From Rhabdonatronobacter sediminivivens (lineage in GTDB: Bacteria > Pseudomonadota > Alphaproteobacteria > Rhodobacterales > Rhodobacteraceae): DNA of 64,000 nucleotides. Below the pieces are notes generated by a model. The model ran no database searches, was not told where the DNA came from, and saw nothing but the letters and a program-made list of their open reading frames with translations. Position 1 is the first letter of the stretch, and every line of letters starts with the position of its first letter. The stretch covers positions 1 through 64,000 of the forward strand of contig NZ_JACBXS010000009.1 in the NCBI RefSeq assembly GCF_013415485.1, written 5' to 3'. Made by a program: the position numbers and the translations under genes. Below are positions 46,106-55,272 of this stretch, piece after piece.

Positions 46106-46495
46106 AACCCATACCTTTCCTGTTGCGGCCGGACCTGATGGCATCTGGCCCGGTGGTTGCGACGCGCCTGGCGGTTCCTGCCACGCACCTGCGCCGGTGA
46201 TCCCGACATATGAACGGTGACAATCAACAAAATTATTGTCAACGATTTTGTTGGCGAAACCTGCAACAGAGGGAGTCCAGATCGATTCTGCCAGGAATTT
46301 GCGCAAATGGCGCGCCGTTCAGCAGCACCCATCATGCCAAAGATCAGATGACCGCCCGAAACCGCTGCCCTGGGGGCAAGGACCACCCGCGCCGCCGGAC
46401 TTCTCCGGGCACTCTGACCTGACATCCAGGCGGCCTGCACGGGGTCGCGCAAAGGGGGCGCAGAGCACTGCCCTGACCCCTTCCGGGCATGAAAA
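46106..46495. other. Upstream region of the ABC operon
   Basis: A 390-base gap. The part nearest the operon (46205-46260) is AT-rich, holds the inverted repeat below and is the likely promoter. The rest (46260-46490) shows no gene or repeat that I can support. Confidence 0.4.
46225..46253 (-). promoter_or_regulatory. Inverted repeat, candidate GntR operator for ABC operon
   Basis: CAACAAAAT / ATTTTGTTG, perfect 9-bp arms around an 11-base spacer that includes TTGTCAAC. It lies 120 bases before the operon start. On the minus strand TTGACA within it could be a -35. It is similar in parts to the TTGTAGACAAAGTTGTTG sequence before the GntR gene. Confidence 0.5.
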
Positions 46496-46515
46496 AGCCC
46501 CGCACTGGCGGGGCT
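46496..46515 (-). terminator. Rho-independent terminator, probably for tRNA-Ala
   Basis: AGCCCCGC-ACTG-GCGGGGCT stem-loop with a T-run on the + side and an A-run (T on the minus strand) on the other. It therefore can stop transcription in both directions. It is 28 bases beyond the tRNA 3' end. Confidence 0.75.
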
Positions 46516-46542
46516 GTTTTTCTGCTAAGCCTTTGTTTTATT

Positions 46543-46618
<76 letters not shown>

Positions 46619-46721
46619 ACTTTGCGGTCTCTGCCGATGCCGCTCTCTACGAAAAGCCCGCGGGCATCGCAAGCCCAAAAATGCACTTCCCGAGGATTTC
46701 CCGGCAGATCAGACCGATGCT

Positions 46722-47036
46722 TCAGTCGTCATTGTCGCTGGCGACATCGGCCAGATCATCGAAGGCGACCGAGTCATCTTCATCATCATCCAGCAGATCG
46801 TCATCCACATCCACCGTATCATCATCATCGACCAGAATGTCGTCATCGCTGACGGCCTCCTTGGTCTTGGCCTTTGGCGGCGTGACCGCCGGCCCGGCCA
46901 TGGTCTTGCCGCCGGATGCATCGATCGTGACCGTTTCGCCCGTATAGGGGCTGACGATCGGAGTGCGGTTCAGGTCATAGAAGCGTTTGCCGGTCACCGG
47001 GCAGACACGCTTCACACCCCATTCTTCCTTGGGCAT
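46722..47036 (-). CDS. TIGR02300-type protein with acidic tail
   Basis: A 104-aa protein. The conserved N-terminus MPKEEWGVKRVCPVTGKRFYDLNRTPIVSPYTGE is the hallmark of the small alphaproteobacterial family TIGR02300, with a single Cys and the FYDLN motif. The C-terminal third is a run of Asp/Glu residues (DDDILVDDDDTVDVDD and onward), probably disordered. AAGGGGG precedes the ATG at 47036; an upstream ATG at 47063 is less likely. The function is unknown. It is divergent from the protease gene. Confidence 0.85.
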   Translation of the reverse strand: MPKEEWGVKRVCPVTGKRFYDLNRTPIVSPYTGETVTIDASGGKTMAGPAVTPPKAKTKEAVSDDDILVDDDDTVDVDDDLLDDDEDDSVAFDDLADVASDNDD

Positions 47037-47209
47037 GGTAACCCCCTTGATTCTGGACGCCATGTGCGAATTGCGCTGCCGTGCCACATGTGATTCAGCG
47101 TGTAAACCTGTTTTTCCCACCTGCACGGGCCCCTGCCGCGCAGAATGCGGCTTTTGCGCCGCAGGACAATCACGATATGGTGGGGCACGCAACACGGAGC
47201 ACAGGGGCG

Positions 47210-47938
47210 ATGGTGCTGACACGCGCAGTTCTTCCGGGCGATCCGCCGCTGGAGGTCGATGTCCGGCGGCGCGCACAGGCGCGGCGCATGTCGCTGCGGG
47301 TGTCGCACCCCGAAGGCCACGTGACCCTGTCCATCCCGACCCGGCTTGACGATGCGATCGCGCTGGCGTTCCTGCGCGAAAAGGAGCCCTGGCTGCGCAG
47401 CACGCTGGCGCGCCTGCCAGAGCGGGTGCAGGTGGCGCCGGGGGCACGGCTGCCGGTGCGGGGGCAGTTGCTGACGCTGACAACCGGCCCGCAGCGCGGC
47501 ATCGAGGCGGCTGCCGATGCCCTGATCCTGCCCGCCGACCCTTCGGGGCGGCGCAGCGGACCACGGCTGGCGGCCTGGCTGAAGATGCAGGCGCAGGCAG
47601 ACCTGGCCGCCGCCTGCGCGCGCCATGCCACCAGGCTGGGCCGCCCCCACGGCGCCATTGTCCTGCGCGACACCCGCTCGCGCTGGGGATCATGCAGCAG
47701 CGCGGCGCGGTTGATGTTTTCCTGGCGGCTGGTCATGGCCCCGCCCGCGGTGCTGGATTACGTTGCCGCCCATGAAGTGGCCCATCTGGCCGAGATGAAC
47801 CACTCCCGCGCCTTCTGGGCCCATGTGGAACGGCTTTACCCCGGCTATCAGCACCCCCGGGACTGGCTGCGCCGGAACGGTCACGGCCTGCACCGCTTCG
47901 ACTTCACGCCCCCTGACGCGGCACAGGCCCGCGCATGA
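47210..47938 (+). CDS. YgjP/SprT-like zinc metallopeptidase (DUF45)
   Basis: A 242-aa protein of the YgjP-type M48 family. The zinc site HEVAHLAEMNHSRAFW (His-Glu-x-x-His plus downstream His) is intact near residue 190. The preceding RWGSCSSAARLMFSWRLVMAPPAVLDYVAAHE is the family signature. The N-terminal half is a beta-rich VRRRAQARRMSLRVS region. The start at 47210 matches the usual homologue opening; an in-frame ATG at 47177 with AGGAC upstream is a possible alternative. It overlaps the GntR gene by 4 bases, so the two are coupled. Confidence 0.82.
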   Translation: MVLTRAVLPGDPPLEVDVRRRAQARRMSLRVSHPEGHVTLSIPTRLDDAIALAFLREKEPWLRSTLARLPERVQVAPGARLPVRGQLLTLTTGPQRGIEAAADALILPADPSGRRSGPRLAAWLKMQAQADLAAACARHATRLGRPHGAIVLRDTRSRWGSCSSAARLMFSWRLVMAPPAVLDYVAAHEVAHLAEMNHSRAFWAHVERLYPGYQHPRDWLRRNGHGLHRFDFTPPDAAQARA

Positions 47939-48615
47939 TCCCGCCCAGCCGCAACCCGCGCAGCACCGATCCGTCACTGGCCGTCGTTGCCCATGACCGG
48001 GTCTATCGCAGCCTGCGCGCCCAGGTCATGCATGGCGAACTGATGCCGGGCAAGGCCCTGACCCTGCGCGGCATCGGCAAGACATTCGGTGTTTCCATGA
48101 CCCCCGCGCGCGAGGCCCTGCGCCGTCTGGTCGCCGAAGGGGCGCTGACGCTCTCGGCCTCGGGGCGGGTGACCACCCCTGCGCTCAGCGGCGAACGGAT
48201 CGAGGAACTGGCCGCCATCCGCGCGCTGCTGGAACCCGAACTGGCCAGCCGTGCGCTCCCGCGCGTCCATATCGCGCTGATCGAGCGGATGGAAAGCATC
48301 AACGCCGCCAACCTTGAAGCGGCCATGCGCCGGGACCCGGTGGCCTATATCCGCACCAACCTGGAATTCCACCGCGCCTTCTACCTGCGCGCCCAAAGCC
48401 CCGCGATGCTGGCAATGGTCGAAACCGTCTGGCTGCAACTGGGCCCGACCATGCGCGCGCTTTATGCGCGGCTGCGCCGCAACGGCGCGCCGCCGCATCA
48501 CCGCATGATCATCGCCGCGCTCAAGGCCGGGGACGAACCCGCCCTGCGTCTGGCCCTGCGCACCGATGTGACCCAGGGGCTGCGGCACATGCTCAGCATG
48601 ACCGCGACCGAATGA
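47935..48615 (+). CDS. GntR family regulator (FCD subfamily), second copy
   Basis: A 226-aa regulator. The winged helix is RVYRSLRAQVMHGELMPGKALTLRGIGKTFGVSMTPAREALRRLVAEGAL, and the FCD helical domain (about 85-215) has the ALLEPELASRALPR and NLEFHRAFYLRAQSPAMLAMVETVWLQLGPTMR segments. It is translationally coupled to the protease gene. No specific target can be named. It is distinct from the regulator at 35388-36068. Confidence 0.85.
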   Translation: MIPPSRNPRSTDPSLAVVAHDRVYRSLRAQVMHGELMPGKALTLRGIGKTFGVSMTPAREALRRLVAEGALTLSASGRVTTPALSGERIEELAAIRALLEPELASRALPRVHIALIERMESINAANLEAAMRRDPVAYIRTNLEFHRAFYLRAQSPAMLAMVETVWLQLGPTMRALYARLRRNGAPPHHRMIIAALKAGDEPALRLALRTDVTQGLRHMLSMTATE

Positions 48616-48708
48616 GGCGCCCCCCACGCCGGGCAAGGGCGCGGGCGCGCCCGGCGCGCAGGGTGGGTGGGCGGGGCGCGACGGGCGCGCCCTGCAACAC
48701 TGGCCGCC

Positions 48709-50076
48709 TCAGACCGCCGCAGCCATCTGGGCGCGCCGCCCCGAAAGCTCCTCGGCCACCAGAAACGCCAGTTCCAGCGACTGGCTGGCGTTCAGGCGCG
48801 GGTCGCAGGCCGTGTGATAGCGGTCCGACAGGTCCTCATCCGTGATCGCCCGCACCCCGCCTGTGCATTCGGTCACATCCTTGCCCGTCATCTCGAAATG
48901 CACGCCGCCGGGGATGGTGCCCTCGGCATTGTGGATGGCAAAGAACTCGCGCACCTCGCGCAGGACCGAATCAAAGGGCCGGGTCTTGTAGCCGCTGGCC
49001 GATTTGATGGTGTTGCCATGCATGGGGTCGCAGACCCACAGCACATCCGCGCCTTCCTCCTGCACAGCCCGGATCAGGCGCGGCAGGTGATCGCCCACCT
49101 TGCCCGCGCCGAAGCGCGCGATCAGCGTCAGCCGCCCGGCCTCGTTGCCGGGGTTCAGCCGCTCCAGCAAGCGCTTGAGGTCGCTGACCTCCATCGAGGG
49201 GCCGCATTTCAGCCCCACCGGGTTCTGGACTCCGCGCGCGAAGGACACATGCGCCCCGTCCGGCTGCCGCGTCCGGTCGCCGATCCACAGCATATGCCCG
49301 GACCCGGCCACCGGCAGGCCGCTGGTGGAATCGATCCGGCACAGGGCCTCTTCATATTCCAGCAGCAGGGCCTCATGGCTGGTGTAGAAATCCACGGTGC
49401 GGATTTCATGGCTGGTCTGGCCGGTGATCCCGGCGGCGGCCATGAAATCCAGCGCGTCCGAGATCCGGTTGGACAGCTCGCGATAGCGCTCGGCCTTCTC
49501 GCCCTCGGTGAAGCCCAGGGTCCAGGAATGGACGCGGTGCACATCGGCAAAGCCGCCGGTGGAAAACGCCCGCAAGAGGTTGAGCGAGGCCGCCGCCTGC
49601 GTGTAGGCCTGCAGCATCCGCGCCGGGTCCGGCACACGGGCCGCGGGCGTGAAGTCAAAGCCGTTGATGATATCACCGCGATAGCTGGGCAGTTCCTGCC
49701 CGCCCACGGCCTCCATGGGCGCCGAGCGCGGCTTGGCGAACTGCCCGGCCATCCGCCCCACCTTGACCACCGGCACCCGCGCGCCAAAGGTCAGCACCAC
49801 CGCCATCTGCAACAGCACCTTGAACGTGTCCCGGATGCTGTCGGCATCGAACTCGGCAAAGCTTTCGGCGCAATCGCCGCCCTGCAGCAGGAACGCCTCG
49901 CCCCGCGCGGCGGCGCCCAGCTTGCGCTTCAGGGCGCGGACCTCGCCGGCAAAGACCAGCGGCGGGTATTTCGACAGCTGCGCCTCTACCGCCGCCAGCG
50001 CGGCCGCGTCCGGATACTCCGGCATCTGGACCCGTGGCTTGGCTCTCCACTCAGATTTCGTCCAGTCGCTGGTCAT
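48709..50076 (-). CDS. Class II DAHP synthase (3-deoxy-7-phosphoheptulonate synthase)
   Basis: A 455-aa enzyme that condenses phosphoenolpyruvate and erythrose 4-phosphate, the first step of the shikimate pathway. It is of the plant/class II type, not AroFGH. Features: [89 protein letters not shown], and [14 protein letters not shown]. The start at 50076 ([14 protein letters not shown]) matches the family; an upstream frame to 50136 is not needed. trpF is also within a few kb, but the two are not cotranscribed. Confidence 0.93.
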   Translation of the reverse strand: MTSDWTKSEWRAKPRVQMPEYPDAAALAAVEAQLSKYPPLVFAGEVRALKRKLGAAARGEAFLLQGGDCAESFAEFDADSIRDTFKVLLQMAVVLTFGARVPVVKVGRMAGQFAKPRSAPMEAVGGQELPSYRGDIINGFDFTPAARVPDPARMLQAYTQAAASLNLLRAFSTGGFADVHRVHSWTLGFTEGEKAERYRELSNRISDALDFMAAAGITGQTSHEIRTVDFYTSHEALLLEYEEALCRIDSTSGLPVAGSGHMLWIGDRTRQPDGAHVSFARGVQNPVGLKCGPSMEVSDLKRLLERLNPGNEAGRLTLIARFGAGKVGDHLPRLIRAVQEEGADVLWVCDPMHGNTIKSASGYKTRPFDSVLREVREFFAIHNAEGTIPGGVHFEMTGKDVTECTGGVRAITDEDLSDRYHTACDPRLNASQSLELAFLVAEELSGRRAQMAAAV

Positions 50077-50355
50077 GTCATTCTCCGGCACTTCTGTTCG
50101 CTTGCGGTGATTGCGATCGCATCGCCCGCACGCCATCCGGCGCGCGCTCTGCGGACCCTGCTATATCGGGTCAGGCGTGCCGGTGCAAACTGCTTTGCCG
50201 CCCGCACGCCCGTTTGTTGCTGGCCGCACTCCTGCGTCCCCGCGCCGGTCCCGTGATCACGGACAAGTCATGGCGCGTCTGCAACCTTGTCGCTCCGGGA
50301 CACGTTCTTCAAGCTCCTGCGCCGCCAGGGGCTGTCCAAAGTACAGGGAAGAACC

Positions 50356-51132
50356 ATGAGAACGTATGCTCTGCCTGGCGCCATTGCCGCACTGATCGCC
50401 GGTCCCGCACTGTCCGATACCGCATTCGGCCTTGCCGGTGACCGCACCCTGGTCGAAATCGACCTGACAGCAGCGCAAGTGGTGGGCATGCGCGACATCG
50501 ATGTGGACGGTCGCCTCCTGGGGCTGGACTATCGTCCGGCAACCGGCCGGATCATCGCCGTGACCGAGGATTTCACGGTGGTCAACATCGACGTGCAGAC
50601 GGGCATGGTCGAGGAAGTGGTGACAATGGACACCCCGCTTGAGTTCGACGCGGATACGCCGGTGATCGTCGACATCAACCCCGTTCCGGACGCGCTGCGC
50701 TTCATGGCAGGGACGGTCAACCACCGCGTCAACCTGTCCAGCGGCGAGGTGACCGTGGACGGCGAGTTGCACTTCGATGACGGCACCGATGGCGCGCCGA
50801 TGGTCGGCGGCACAGCCTATACGAATGTTGTGGACGGCGCCGAGGAGACGCGCATGTTCAACATCGACGTGTCGCGCGGCGCCCTGCTGCGTCAGACCGC
50901 GCCGAATGACGGCGTGATGGAGGTCACGGGCGATCTGGGCGTGATGTTCGACGGCCCCATCGGCTTTGATGTGGTGACTGACAGCGACGGCAACGATACC
51001 GCGTGGCTTTATGCGAACGGGATGTTCCACACGGTGGATCTGGAGGCGGCAAGCATTCTGGATTCCTGGGAGATCGAAGCCCTGGATATTGCCCTGCGTG
51101 ACATCGCCGTGATGCCCGGCTCCGACGACTGA
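50356..51132 (+). CDS. Secreted DUF4394 protein
   Basis: A 258-aa protein with a signal peptide (MRTYALPGAIAALIAGPALS). The mature part matches the DUF4394 pattern: LVEIDLTAAQVVGMRDIDVDGRLLGLDYRPATGRIIAVTED and a series of beta strands that probably form a propeller. It has DFDG-type turns but no catalytic motif. The function is unknown; it is presumably periplasmic. AGGGAAGAACC precedes the ATG. It is divergent from the DAHP synthase gene; the 279-base gap between them shows no clear operator. Confidence 0.78.
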   Translation: MRTYALPGAIAALIAGPALSDTAFGLAGDRTLVEIDLTAAQVVGMRDIDVDGRLLGLDYRPATGRIIAVTEDFTVVNIDVQTGMVEEVVTMDTPLEFDADTPVIVDINPVPDALRFMAGTVNHRVNLSSGEVTVDGELHFDDGTDGAPMVGGTAYTNVVDGAEETRMFNIDVSRGALLRQTAPNDGVMEVTGDLGVMFDGPIGFDVVTDSDGNDTAWLYANGMFHTVDLEAASILDSWEIEALDIALRDIAVMPGSDD

Positions 51133-51148
51133 GCCGCGCCCGCGCCGC

Positions 51149-51823
51149 TCAGGGGGACGCCGACAACGACGGCGGCACCCCGGCACGGGTCGCGCGGTGC
51201 GCAGCCTCGATGAATGCAGTGATGCGCGCCGGGTCCTTGTGGCCCGGCGCGTCTTCCACCCCCGAGGACACATCGACCTGCCGCGCACCGGTCAGGCGGA
51301 TCGCCTCGGCCACATTTTCGGGCGTCAGTCCGCCCGCCAGAAGCCAGGGCACCGGCCAGCGCCGCCCGGCGATCAGGCGCCAGTCAAAGGCCACGGCGTT
51401 GCCGCCCGGGCGTGCGGCCCCGCGCGGGGGCTTGGCATCCACCAGCACCTGATCGGCCACCCGCATCTGGCGGTCCAGTTCAGCCAGGTCCGCGGCCTCG
51501 GCCAGACCCACGGCCTTCATCACGGCAAGACCGCTCTGCGCCTTGACGGCCTGCACCCGGGCCGGTGTCTCGGCGCCGTGCAATTGCAGGATGTCGATCG
51601 GAACCTCGGCCAGGATGGCATCGAGCAACGCGTCTTCGGCATCGACTGTCAGCGCCACCTTGGCCACCCCCGGGGGTGCGGCCAGTGCCGCCGCGCGGGC
51701 GGCACGGATCGACAGGGCGCGGGGTGAGCGCGGGAAGAACACGAAGCCCACGTAATCCGCCCCCGCCGCCACGGCAGTGTGAACCTGTTCCGCACTGGTC
51801 AGGCCGCAGATCTTTACCCGCAT
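51149..51823 (-). CDS. trpF: Phosphoribosylanthranilate isomerase
   Basis: A 224-aa TIM barrel that isomerises PRA to CdRP in tryptophan synthesis. The catalytic Cys is in [14 protein letters not shown], and the [42 protein letters not shown] and [15 protein letters not shown] segments are typical; the catalytic Asp is in [14 protein letters not shown]. It lies 24 bases after lapA. The ihfB-lapA-trpF arrangement is common in Rhodobacterales. Confidence 0.94.
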   Translation of the reverse strand: MRVKICGLTSAEQVHTAVAAGADYVGFVFFPRSPRALSIRAARAAALAAPPGVAKVALTVDAEDALLDAILAEVPIDILQLHGAETPARVQAVKAQSGLAVMKAVGLAEAADLAELDRQMRVADQVLVDAKPPRGAARPGGNAVAFDWRLIAGRRWPVPWLLAGGLTPENVAEAIRLTGARQVDVSSGVEDAPGHKDPARITAFIEAAHRATRAGVPPSLSASP

Positions 51824-51847
51824 GGCTGGCGCCCCTACCCCGCTGGT

Positions 51848-52243
51848 TCAGCGAGCCTCGATGGCTGGAACACTGGTCTGGCGTGCCTTGGCCTCACCGG
51901 ATTCGACAATGGCCAGAACATCGTCCTTCTGGGTTTCCGGTGCGGCCTTGCGCACCCGGCCCAGTTCGCTGCGCAGTGCGTCGCATTCATTGCGCGCCCG
52001 CGCGGCCTCGGCCCGGTAGCCGCGTTCGCGCAACCATTCCCAGACAAAGCCGAGCAACAGACCCACCACCAGTGAGGCACCGATCACCACGAACAGCGGC
52101 AGCGTCAGAGCCATGTTGAAGCCGAAAAAGGCGGCCAGCGTTTCCGGCAGCAATTCAAGCGTGGTCATGTCACGGTTGGCCAGCGCCACCGTCACGAAGA
52201 CGGCAAGCATCAGCCCCAGGAACGCGTAACGGATGTACATCAT
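51848..52243 (-). CDS. lapA: LapA family inner-membrane protein
   Basis: A 131-aa protein of the lipopolysaccharide assembly A family (DUF1049). It has two N-terminal transmembrane helices (YAFLGLMLAVFVTVALANRD and LTLPLFVVIGASLVVGLLLGFVWEWLRERG), followed by a helical, coiled-coil-like cytoplasmic tail (RAEAARARNECDALRSELGRV). In E. coli LapA works with LapB on LPS assembly; that role is not proven here. It sits 7 bases after ihfB. Confidence 0.85.
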   Translation of the reverse strand: MMYIRYAFLGLMLAVFVTVALANRDMTTLELLPETLAAFFGFNMALTLPLFVVIGASLVVGLLLGFVWEWLRERGYRAEAARARNECDALRSELGRVRKAAPETQKDDVLAIVESGEAKARQTSVPAIEAR

Positions 52244-52250
52244 GGGCGGC

Positions 52251-52538
52251 TCAGTCCTCCTTGCCGTTCAACCGGTTGCGCAGCAGCTTGCCGGTCTTGA
52301 AGAATGGCACGGTCTTGGCTTCAACGTCCACCGATTCCCCGGTGCGCGGATTGCGACCGATGCGCGCGTCCCGGTGCTTGACCGAAAACGCACCGAACCC
52401 ACGCAACTCCACGCGCTGCCCCCGTGCCAGGGCTTCGGTGATTTCCTCGAATATGGTGTTGACGATCCGCTCCACGTCGCGCTGGAACAGATGCGGGTTT
52501 TCTTCGGCGATCTTCTGGATCAGTTCGGAACGGATCAT
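52251..52538 (-). CDS. ihfB: Integration host factor, beta subunit
   Basis: A 95-aa DNA-bending protein of the HU/IHF family. [70 protein letters not shown] contains the conserved GFGAF strand and the RNPRTG beta-arm whose Pro intercalates in DNA. The length and N-terminus are typical of IhfB rather than HU. It forms a heterodimer with IhfA (not in the window). It is the first gene of the ihfB-lapA-trpF unit. Confidence 0.95.
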   Translation of the reverse strand: MIRSELIQKIAEENPHLFQRDVERIVNTIFEEITEALARGQRVELRGFGAFSVKHRDARIGRNPRTGESVDVEAKTVPFFKTGKLLRNRLNGKED

Positions 52539-52691
52539 TCCGCGGCCCCCCGTGACGTTTCTTATGTATTTGCGTCCGGCGCGACTATAGGCGGATTTTC
52601 TGTCGGCACAAACAGGAAACCGTCTTGCCCGCGGCCAGGCACCTGCAACCGCGGCGCAACGGGAACGCTCAAGCCCCGACTAGCCCCCCGA

Positions 52692-54134
52692 CTATCCCCC
52701 GGCCAGAGGCTGCAGCAGCGCGGGCACGGCATCGGCGGCGGGGCGCATGGGGTGCCAGGCCTGGGCCAGTTGCAGCAGGCCCGCGTCATCGCCATGCCGT
52801 CCGACGATCTGCACCCCGATCGGCAGCCCCTGCGCGCCGAACCCCGCCGGCAGGCTGATCGCCGGCAGACCGATCAGGCTGGCGGGCACCACCACCTCCA
52901 TCCAGCGGTGATAGGTGTCCGTGGCCCGCGCGCCGATGGCCTGCGGGTGGACCACACCCCTGTCAAAGGGCCAGAGCTGCGCCGAGGGCAGCGCAAAAGC
53001 GTCATAGTCGGACAACAGCTCGGCCGCGCGGGCATACCAATGCGACCGGATCAGCCCGGCGGCGCGGATGTCCTCGGTGCTGTAGCTGCGGCCGGATTCG
53101 ACCTCCCAGATGGCGGCGGGCTTGAGTTGGGCGCGTTTTTCGGGGGCATCGTAAAGCGGCCCCAGCCGCCCGGCCACGGCAAAGCCGCGCAGCACGCACC
53201 AGGACCGCCACAGCAGCGCCGGGTCAAAGGGCGGGGCCACGGCGTCCACCCGCACGCCCGTCTGCGGCCAAAGCTCCATCGCGGCGGCGCAGGTGTCCAG
53301 GATGCCGGGATCCATCGGATAGGCGCCGCCCCAGTCCCCCAGCCAGGCAATCCGGCGCCCGGCCACGGGGGTGGCGATGCGGTTCAGAAACCGCTCTTTC
53401 GGCAGGCCATAGGGCATGGCCGGGTGCGGGCCGGACTGGACCTCAAGCAGGGCGGCCAGATCGCGCGGGCTGCGCGCCATGGGGCCGTTGGTCGAGAGCG
53501 GATGCAGGAAGCTTTCCTCGCCCGGGCCATCGGGGACGCGACCCCAGCTGGGGCGCATGCCATAGACATGGTTCCACCCGGCGGGGTTGCGCAGGCTGCC
53601 CATCATGTCGGACCCGTCGGCCACCGGCAGCATCCCCAGCGCCAGCGCCACCGCCGCTCCGCCCGAAGACCCGCCCGCGCTGCGCGCTGGATCCCAGGCA
53701 TTGCCGGTGGCGCCGTGAACCGGGTTGAACGTGTGGCTGCCCAGGCCGAATTCCGGCGTGTTGGTCTTGCCGATGATGATGGCACCCGCAGCGCGCATCC
53801 GCGCCACCATCAGGCTGTCCGCCGCCGCCACCTGCCCCGCCAGCAGCGGCGAGCCCTTGGACGTGGGCAGCCCCGCCGCATCCTCCAGATCCTTGATCGC
53901 CAGCGGCAGACCATGCATCCAGCCCTTGCGCTGGCCTGCGCGCAGGGCGGCATCGGCGGCGCGGGCCTCGGCCAGCAGGTCCTCGGCCGGGCGCAGGGAC
54001 ACAATGGCATTCACCCTCGGGTTCAGCGCCCCGATACGCTCCAGCGTCGCCTGCATCAACGCCTCGGCGCTGATCCGTTCACCGGCGATCAGGGCCGCCT
54101 GCTCCAGGGCATCCCCGGCCAGAACCTCTTGCAT
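52692..54134 (-). CDS. Amidase (amidase signature family)
   Basis: A 480-aa hydrolase of the Ser-Ser-Lys amidase signature family. The triad region is visible: LPLAIKDLEDAAG (Lys), ARSAGGSSGGAAVALALGMLPVADGSDMMGSLRNPAG (Gly/Ser-rich core with both Ser; the usual GGSIR appears as DMMGSLRNPA). The start at 54134 (MQEVLAGDALEQ) has GGGAGGGG upstream; an in-frame ATG at 54149 overlaps that site. The substrate could be an aliphatic or aryl amide; GatA is unlikely because no gatB or gatC is nearby. It is divergent from the oxidoreductase gene. Confidence 0.88.
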   Translation of the reverse strand: MQEVLAGDALEQAALIAGERISAEALMQATLERIGALNPRVNAIVSLRPAEDLLAEARAADAALRAGQRKGWMHGLPLAIKDLEDAAGLPTSKGSPLLAGQVAAADSLMVARMRAAGAIIIGKTNTPEFGLGSHTFNPVHGATGNAWDPARSAGGSSGGAAVALALGMLPVADGSDMMGSLRNPAGWNHVYGMRPSWGRVPDGPGEESFLHPLSTNGPMARSPRDLAALLEVQSGPHPAMPYGLPKERFLNRIATPVAGRRIAWLGDWGGAYPMDPGILDTCAAAMELWPQTGVRVDAVAPPFDPALLWRSWCVLRGFAVAGRLGPLYDAPEKRAQLKPAAIWEVESGRSYSTEDIRAAGLIRSHWYARAAELLSDYDAFALPSAQLWPFDRGVVHPQAIGARATDTYHRWMEVVVPASLIGLPAISLPAGFGAQGLPIGVQIVGRHGDDAGLLQLAQAWHPMRPAADAVPALLQPLAGG

Positions 54135-54222
54135 TGCCACCCCTCCCATGCTGCAACGGCGGCACTATGCGCCGGACGCCCCGGCCCGGCAAGACCACGC
54201 ATCACAAGGGGGGAGGTGCAGC

Positions 54223-55188
54223 ATGTCCGACCTGATCCGCTGGGGCATCCTGGGGGCGGCGCGGATCGCCCGCACGGACCTGGCCCCCGCCATCCACGCC
54301 GCGCGGGGCGCCAGGCTGGTCGCACTGGCCACATCGACCCCTGCCCGCGCCGCGCCGTTTCAGGCGCTGGTGCCGGGGCTTCGGGTGCATGACGATTATG
54401 ACGCCCTTCTGGCCGACCCGCAGGTGGATGCCGTCTACATCCCCCTGCCCAACCACCTGCATGTGGACTGGACGCTGCGCGCCATCGCCGCGGGCAAGCA
54501 TGTCCTGTGCGAAAAGCCCATCGCACTGGAGGCTGCGCAGATCGACCGGCTGATCGACGCGCGCGATGCCAGCGGGTTGCAACTGGCCGAGGCCTTCATG
54601 GTCACCCATCACCCCCAATGGGCCCATGTCCGCCGCCTGCTGGAGGACGGCGCCATCGGCCGGCTGGAACATGTCGAGGGCTGCTTCACCTATCACAATA
54701 CCGACCCGGGCAACATCCGCGCGCACGCGGCCATGGGCGGCGGGGGGCTGCGCGATGTCGGCGTCTATCCCTGCATCACCACCCGCCTTGCCACCGGGGC
54801 CGAGCCCGAACGCCTGCGCGCCGATCTGCGCCTTGACGGCGGGGTCGATGTCTTTGCCCGGGTCTGGGCGGATTTTCCGGGCTTCACCCTGTCCTTTTAC
54901 TGCGGGATGCGCCAGCACCGCCGCCAGCACATGGTGTTTCACGGCACTGATGGCTGGATCGCGCTTTCGGCGCCGTTCAACGGCCGGGTCTTTGGTGACA
55001 CCCGCGTCACCTGGCACAGTGCCGACGGGGTGGACCATGTCATGCGGTTCAACACCATCGACCAGTATGCCCTGATGATCGAAGCCTTTGGCGCCGCCAT
55101 CGCCGGGGAAACCCCGTTCAACTGCCCGCTGGAGTTTTCACGCGGGAACCAGGCCATGATCGATGCAATCCTTGCGGCGGGCGGATAG
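54223..55188 (+). CDS. Gfo/Idh/MocA family oxidoreductase
   Basis: A 321-aa NAD(P)-dependent sugar or polyol dehydrogenase-like protein. Rossmann start IRWGILGAARIARTDLAPAI, the nucleotide region VDAVYIPLPNHLHVDWTLRAIAAGKHVLCEKPIALEAAQ (with the EKP motif) and AFMVTHHPQWAHVRRLLEDGAIG are typical. The second half has GGGLRDVGVYPCITTRLATG, where the family's catalytic region lies. GGGGGGAGG precedes the ATG. It is divergent from the amidase by 88 bases. The substrate is unknown; xylose- or glucose-fructose-type dehydrogenases look similar. Confidence 0.87.
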   Translation: MSDLIRWGILGAARIARTDLAPAIHAARGARLVALATSTPARAAPFQALVPGLRVHDDYDALLADPQVDAVYIPLPNHLHVDWTLRAIAAGKHVLCEKPIALEAAQIDRLIDARDASGLQLAEAFMVTHHPQWAHVRRLLEDGAIGRLEHVEGCFTYHNTDPGNIRAHAAMGGGGLRDVGVYPCITTRLATGAEPERLRADLRLDGGVDVFARVWADFPGFTLSFYCGMRQHRRQHMVFHGTDGWIALSAPFNGRVFGDTRVTWHSADGVDHVMRFNTIDQYALMIEAFGAAIAGETPFNCPLEFSRGNQAMIDAILAAGG

Positions 55189-55272
55189 CACGGCGCGCGC
55201 CTTAAACAGCGATTCATCCTTCTGCCGCATACTCCGGCCCACCGACCGGACCGGACAGGGGATCGCCCTTCA

